Below are positions 35,280 through 40,441 of a stretch of 40,441 nucleotides of DNA, piece by piece (positions within the stretch are counted from its first letter, which is position 1; each line of letters starts with the position of its first letter). Location: NCBI GenBank assembly GCA_012518395.1, contig JAAYSJ010000005.1:1-40441 (forward strand). Reading direction: 5' to 3'. The translations under genes and the position numbers were made by a program. Source of the DNA: Clostridiales bacterium (lineage in GTDB: Bacteria > Bacillota > Clostridia > Caldicoprobacterales > UBA3941). The notes beneath the pieces were generated by a model. That model saw only the letters and a list, made by a program, of their open reading frames with translations. It did no database searches and was not told the origin of the DNA.

Positions 35280-36788
35280 ATGAAAACTTTATTTACCAGG
35301 AAGAGGATCTTTATAGGGGTTATTGTGCTGGTTATGATATCTGCCTTGACTATCATCCTGCTTAATCCTTTATTAAAAGGTAAATACCCCTTCTTTTTTT
35401 ACCGTAAGAATCTGACCCAATACAGTATCGATGTGGCTTTTAGCCCCAGGGATCATAGAATTGATTGTAGTCAACAGGTTAGATTTATCAACTCACAGGA
35501 TACAGACCTTTGGAATATATATTTTCACCTTTATCCCAATTCCTTTAAATATGAAGAAAAGCCAGTCTTTCCGCCAGAAGAATTTGACAGGGCCTATCCA
35601 AAGGGATTTTCTCCGGGTTTTTTAGAGATCCATAAAATATCCCTTGGGGGAAAACCCATACCCTATACTACAGAAGGTTATAGTGAAGACATATTGATGC
35701 TATCCCCTGAAAAGGCTATTAAGCCGGGTAAGGTCATAGATATCCAGCTGGACTATTCCGTAAAACTGCCTAATTCCCCAGGAAGATTTGGATTTTGGGA
35801 TAACACTTACAATATTGGTAATTGGTATCCTATAATCTGTGTATATGATGAAAGAGGGTGGAATACCGAACCCTATTATCCTTTAGGGGATCCGTTCTAT
35901 AGTGATGTAGCCGATTATAAGGTAAGTATTACTGCACCAAAGGAATTTGTCATAGCCTCGACTGGAGATCAGGTCAACACCGCGGAGGATGGGGATCAAA
36001 CTATATGGGAGTTGGAGGCACCATCGGTCAGGGATTTCGCTTGGGTAGCCAGTGAAAAGTTCCGAACCTTATCTAAGAAGGTGGGCGAAACCACCGTCCA
36101 TTCTTATTTTTACGATATCGATGGAGGACAAAAGGTGCTTGATTATGGTATAGCTGCTCTTGCAATCTTTAATGGGATGTTTGGCTCATACCCCTACAAG
36201 AATTTATCAATAGTACAGACGGATTTTTTTATAGGGGGTATGGAATACCCTAAAATAGTTATGATAGATGGAAGTCTATATGGTATGGATGAGGATGATT
36301 GGCTGGAGATAATAACGGTTCATGAGGTTGCCCATCAATGGTGGTATGGCCTAGTAGGCAACGATCAGATTCATGACGCTTGGATGGATGAAGGCTTGGC
36401 CGAGTACTCAACAGTGTTATACTACGGGAAATATTACGATGAGGCTAAAGAACGCCGTATGTATCAAGGTCTAATAGATATCGGGAAATACCAATTGTAT
36501 AAAATTTATAGGTCTGATGAGAATATTGATGAGACCATTCACAGGCCTCTCTATAGTTTTGAAGATTGGGCAGAATATGATGCTATGGTTTACGGCAAGG
36601 GAGCCAAAATGTTTCATCAGCTAAGGCAGGAAATGGGGGATGAGGCATTCTTCCAGGTTCTAAAAGAGTATTTTGAGGGGAATAAATACAAAAATGCCAA
36701 ACCGCGGGATTTGTTTGAAGTATGCCAAGAAGTCACAGGCCAGTCCTGGGAGAATTTTTTTCAGGAATGGCTCTATGAAGAAAAATAA
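35280..36788 (+). CDS. M1-family (gluzincin) metallopeptidase
   Basis: HEVAHQWWYGLVGNDQIHDAWMDEGLAEYS: HExxH-(x)18-E signature. Confidence 0.92.
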   Translation: MKTLFTRKRIFIGVIVLVMISALTIILLNPLLKGKYPFFFYRKNLTQYSIDVAFSPRDHRIDCSQQVRFINSQDTDLWNIYFHLYPNSFKYEEKPVFPPEEFDRAYPKGFSPGFLEIHKISLGGKPIPYTTEGYSEDILMLSPEKAIKPGKVIDIQLDYSVKLPNSPGRFGFWDNTYNIGNWYPIICVYDERGWNTEPYYPLGDPFYSDVADYKVSITAPKEFVIASTGDQVNTAEDGDQTIWELEAPSVRDFAWVASEKFRTLSKKVGETTVHSYFYDIDGGQKVLDYGIAALAIFNGMFGSYPYKNLSIVQTDFFIGGMEYPKIVMIDGSLYGMDEDDWLEIITVHEVAHQWWYGLVGNDQIHDAWMDEGLAEYSTVLYYGKYYDEAKERRMYQGLIDIGKYQLYKIYRSDENIDETIHRPLYSFEDWAEYDAMVYGKGAKMFHQLRQEMGDEAFFQVLKEYFEGNKYKNAKPRDLFEVCQEVTGQSWENFFQEWLYEEK

Positions 36789-37029
36789 AACCAGAAAATG
36801 CATGATGAAGTTTACATAAATAGATGCTATAATATAGCAGGGGATTAAATGAGACAATGTCTTTTTTCACGCCTGGGAATATTTTAATGGAATTTATGAA
36901 ATTAAACGCCCTTTTTAATGAAATATTGTTATAATAGTGTTATAATGATTGCGTTCGTGTGTAGAAGTGGGACTGAAGTGCATCAGAGAAAAGCCCCTGG
37001 ACAATAACAGGGGAGCAGGGGGACATGAA

Positions 37030-38352
37030 GTGGAAAAACTGCGTATATATGGTGGTAAAAGTTTAAAGGGTAGGGTCAAGATCAGTGGTGCGAAAAACGC
37101 TGCTGTAGCAATATTGCCCGCAGCACTGTTGGCAGACGATACCTGCGTCATAAGTAACCTGCCCTATATTGATGATATTACTGTATTGGCTGACATTTTA
37201 CATGAGATGGGTGCTCATGTCGAGCTGGATAGAGAGGGTACAGTAAGGATAAACGCCCTGGAAATGAATGAATACAAGGCACATTACGATATGGTAAGGC
37301 GGATGAGGGCGTCCTATTACTTGTTAGGGGTTCTTCTCTCCAAGTTCGGCAAAGCTGAGGTATCCTTTCCCGGGGGTTGTGCCATAGGGACAAGACCCAT
37401 CGATCAACATATAAAAGGCTTTGAGGCCCTTGGTGCCCAAGTTAACTTAGAGCACGGTGTTATCAAAGTATCTGCTGATAGATTAATAGGCAATGAGATC
37501 TATTTAGACGTGGTCAGTGTAGGCGCTACAATTAATATAATGTTGGCCGCCGTCAAAGCAGAGGGAACCACTACCATAGTAAATGCAGCCAAAGAGCCCC
37601 ATGTAGTAGATGTAGCCAACTTTTTGAACACCATGGGCGCAAATATCAAGGGTGCAGGGACGGACATCATAAGGGTCATGGGAGTGGAGACCCTCTCAGG
37701 TTGTGAATATGCCATTATCCCAGATCAGATCGAGGCCGGAACATATATGATCGCCGCCGCAGCAACGGGTGGTGACGTTACAGTAACTGATGTCATTCCA
37801 AAACATATGGAAGCTCTGACTGCCAAGCTTTTGGAAATGGGTATGGAGGTCTTGGAAGGTGACGATGAGATTAGAGTCATTGCAGGGCAAAGACCCCGCA
37901 AGGTCAATATTAAGACCCAACCTTATCCAGGTTTTCCCACAGATCTGCAGCAGCCCATTTCAGCTCTTCTATGTATAGCTGATGGAGTCAGCGTGGTTAC
38001 CGAAAATGTTTGGGAGGCTCGATATAAGCATATGGATGAGATAAGCCGTATGGGAGGAAAAGCCAAGATTGAGGATAGGGTAGCAATCATTGAGGGTGTT
38101 GAAAAACTGTCTGGGGCTCCGGTAACAGCAACCGACCTCCGTGCAGGGGCAGCCCTTATAATAGCAGGTCTTATGGCTGGTGGTATGACAGAGATCAGCG
38201 ATGTGGAGCACATCGACCGGGGATACGAGGAGATTGAATACAAACTGGTAGCCCTGGGGGCAGATATCGAGCGTGTCGACGAGAATGGTAAAGCACGCAG
38301 ATTAAAATTGATCCAGTCTTCTTATGGGGAAAAAGCCAGAGCCATACTTTAA
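37030..38352 (+). CDS. murA: UDP-N-acetylglucosamine 1-carboxyvinyltransferase
   Basis: [37 protein letters not shown]...; likely GTG start at 37030 inside ORF 36949-38352. Confidence 0.95.
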   Translation: MEKLRIYGGKSLKGRVKISGAKNAAVAILPAALLADDTCVISNLPYIDDITVLADILHEMGAHVELDREGTVRINALEMNEYKAHYDMVRRMRASYYLLGVLLSKFGKAEVSFPGGCAIGTRPIDQHIKGFEALGAQVNLEHGVIKVSADRLIGNEIYLDVVSVGATINIMLAAVKAEGTTTIVNAAKEPHVVDVANFLNTMGANIKGAGTDIIRVMGVETLSGCEYAIIPDQIEAGTYMIAAAATGGDVTVTDVIPKHMEALTAKLLEMGMEVLEGDDEIRVIAGQRPRKVNIKTQPYPGFPTDLQQPISALLCIADGVSVVTENVWEARYKHMDEISRMGGKAKIEDRVAIIEGVEKLSGAPVTATDLRAGAALIIAGLMAGGMTEISDVEHIDRGYEEIEYKLVALGADIERVDENGKARRLKLIQSSYGEKARAIL

Positions 38353-38468
38353 TATTGACTGCGGATAACGGGCTTATATAATTTGTTTCTAATGAATCGA
38401 TGGCGATAGAACCGGAGCTAATCATCCGATTTATCGCCTTTTTAATTTTATATTTGAGGAGGTGTCTT

Positions 38469-39266
38469 GTGGGCTTTAAATTTTGCTCACTTTTTAGTGG
38501 CAGCAGCGGAAACTCAAGCTACATCGGGACAGATCAAGCCCATATTTTAGTAGATGCCGGGCTGACAGGTAAGGCCGTAGAAGCGGCTCTTAAAAAGCTG
38601 GATATTGGTGCTTCAGTATTGCAGGGTATTTTGATTACCCATGAGCATGATGATCATATAAGGGGTGCCGGTGTTCTGTCCAGAAGATATAATATTCCTA
38701 TCTATGCCAACCAAGGTACTTGGGAGGCTATGGAATCTAAAATAGGTAAAATCAGTATCAATAATATTAGAGTCTTTGATACCGATAGGGATTTTTACAT
38801 AAATGATATAAATGTACACCCTTTTGGCATTCCCCATGATGCAGCGGCTCCGGTGGGATTCTGTTTTTTTAACAGGGGCAAAAAGATTAGTATAGCAACG
38901 GATTTAGGGCATACTAATTCCAAAATCATAAATACCGTCATGGATTCGGATTTAGTAGTCCTAGAAGCTAATCATGATCCTGAAATGTTAAAAGGAGGAT
39001 CCTATCCCTATCATCTAAAAAGACGCATAATGGGCAGAAAGGGGCATCTGTCCAACGAAGATGCAGGCTTGGCTCTGACTAAGATTATGAATGGAAAGTT
39101 GATCCGTGTTTTGCTGGCTCATTTAAGCGCTAAGAACAACATTCCTCAATTAGCATACCAAACTGTAGTACAAATGCTGGCAGCCCAGGGTATTGTGAAC
39201 GGACGGGATATAGTGGTAGACATGACCTATAGGGATCGGATAGGCAATTTTTATCATATAGGTTGA
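38469..39266 (+). CDS. MBL-fold metallohydrolase (WalJ/YycJ-like)
   Basis: 'ILITHEHDDHIRGAGVLSRRYNIPIYAN'; likely GTG start 38469 after GAGGAGG; next to an HtrA-type protease, as often seen in walJ-htrA loci. Confidence 0.9.
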   Translation: MGFKFCSLFSGSSGNSSYIGTDQAHILVDAGLTGKAVEAALKKLDIGASVLQGILITHEHDDHIRGAGVLSRRYNIPIYANQGTWEAMESKIGKISINNIRVFDTDRDFYINDINVHPFGIPHDAAAPVGFCFFNRGKKISIATDLGHTNSKIINTVMDSDLVVLEANHDPEMLKGGSYPYHLKRRIMGRKGHLSNEDAGLALTKIMNGKLIRVLLAHLSAKNNIPQLAYQTVVQMLAAQGIVNGRDIVVDMTYRDRIGNFYHIG

Positions 39267-39313
39267 ACCTCAATTCAGACATCCATGGCCTGAGGAAGTG
39301 AATATATCCTGAC

Positions 39314-40426
39314 ATGAAAAAACCTTGCCGGATTATATTTGGAAGTTTGATTTTACTGACAGTATTAGTAGGCGCCAATGGGTGCGTGCAAAGGGCACCC
39401 ACCGAACCTGGTGAAAATAGGGCAGAAGGAATGGAAGCCAGACCCCAGGGAGAGCAGATCGGGGTCAGGGACAGGGTGTTGACCAGCGGTACTATAGTGG
39501 AGGTGGCGGATAGTGTAATCCCGGCAGTAGTAGGGGTATCCACCACTGAAATAACCCGGGAGTCCATGTGGGGTGAGCCAATTACCCTTAAGGGTGTAGG
39601 GTCAGGGGTCGTAGTCCATAAAGACGGATACATTCTGACCAATGACCATGTTGCAGGTGGAAACCCCGCAAGCATTAATGTTATATTCAGTGACGGGACG
39701 GATCTGGCAGGCAGAACCCTGTGGTCTGATCCTACCTTGGATCTGGCGATAGTAAAAATAGATGCAAAAAATTTGGTAGCCGCTCCTTTAGGCAGCAGTG
39801 AAAGCCTGGCTGTAGGGGAGACGGCTATTGCTATAGGTACACCTTTGGGTCTTCAGTTTCAGCATACCGTGACGTCCGGTATTATCAGTGCCTTAAATAG
39901 AACAGTAAAGGTTCCCACCGCCAGGGGAGAAAACTTTATGGAGGATCTGATACAAACCGATGCATCAATAAACCCCGGAAACAGCGGCGGCCCATTGTTA
40001 AACATTAAGGGTGAGATCATAGGGATCAATACTATCAAGGTGACCAGCGCTGAAGCTATTGGCTTTGCCATACCTATTGATGTAGCCAAACCTATCATCG
40101 AGCACTTTATTGAAGAGGGCAGTTTTACAACCCCCTATCTTGGAATCGTGGGTTTTGATAGGGAGATGGCCTCTTATTACGATAGAAATAATTATATCCA
40201 AGAGGGCGTCTATGTGGTAGATATGGATACAACAGGCCCAGCTTATCATGCCGGCATCAGGGTTGACGACATTATAACCATGGTGGGAGATCAAAAAGTA
40301 AATAAAATGTTGGACTTAAGAAGGGGCATCTATTCCTATGGTGTAGGGCAAAATATTGACATAAGGATTATCAGAGATGGGCAAGAAATAATACTTAATA
40401 TGACCTTAGTCAAGAAGCCGATCTAA
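39314..40426 (+). CDS. HtrA/DegP-type S1C serine protease with PDZ domain
   Basis: 'GSGVVVHKDGYILTNDHV', 'DPTLDLAIVKID', 'DASINPGNSGGPLLN', C-terminal PDZ-like region. Confidence 0.95.
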   Translation: MKKPCRIIFGSLILLTVLVGANGCVQRAPTEPGENRAEGMEARPQGEQIGVRDRVLTSGTIVEVADSVIPAVVGVSTTEITRESMWGEPITLKGVGSGVVVHKDGYILTNDHVAGGNPASINVIFSDGTDLAGRTLWSDPTLDLAIVKIDAKNLVAAPLGSSESLAVGETAIAIGTPLGLQFQHTVTSGIISALNRTVKVPTARGENFMEDLIQTDASINPGNSGGPLLNIKGEIIGINTIKVTSAEAIGFAIPIDVAKPIIEHFIEEGSFTTPYLGIVGFDREMASYYDRNNYIQEGVYVVDMDTTGPAYHAGIRVDDIITMVGDQKVNKMLDLRRGIYSYGVGQNIDIRIIRDGQEIILNMTLVKKPI

Positions 40427-40438
40427 GATCGGCTTTTT
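40415..40438 (+). terminator. Intrinsic terminator overlapping the end of the HtrA gene
   Basis: AAGCCGATC-taa-GATCGGCTTTTT; the stop codon lies in the loop. Confidence 0.9.
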
Positions 40439-40441
40439 AAC

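Noticed and set aside
1-40441. CRISPR array
   Set aside because: No short regularly spaced direct repeats with unique spacers; repeats found are long 5'-gene copies, palindromic elements or protein-internal modules.

Overview
The window looks like a chromosomal segment from a low-GC Gram-positive (Clostridia-like) bacterium. The right end (about 29.9-40.4 kb) is ordinary: ABC exporter, solute-binding lipoprotein, OadB/OadG-like membrane proteins behind a yybP-ykoY (Mn2+) riboswitch, M1 peptidase, MurA, a WalJ/YycJ-type MBL hydrolase and an HtrA-type protease. The middle holds a Ser/Thr kinase/HTH/MalT-LuxR regulatory cluster and a ~3000-aa GLUG/LamG/Ig-like surface protein with two accessory secreted proteins. 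The most unusual structure is an array spanning about 2.2-27.5 kb. The promoter plus first ~65 codons of a DUF255/YyaL-type thioredoxin-domain gene (intact copy at 27311-29470) occurs five more times upstream, same strand, as truncated copies. Four of these end at the same place, just after the CHWCHV active-site codons, and run into a shared ~90-bp junction tail. The intervals between copies carry toxin-antitoxin modules or recognisable remnants (AbrB/PIN, HEPN/MNT, short antitoxin/Doc, and decayed HEPN, MNT and possibly Fic genes). This fits repeated insertion of small cassettes at the 5' end of the thioredoxin gene, each event regenerating a full-length gene and leaving the old 5' end behind. 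No integrase or transposase is visible in the window. All assignments come from reading the sequence; no database search was run.
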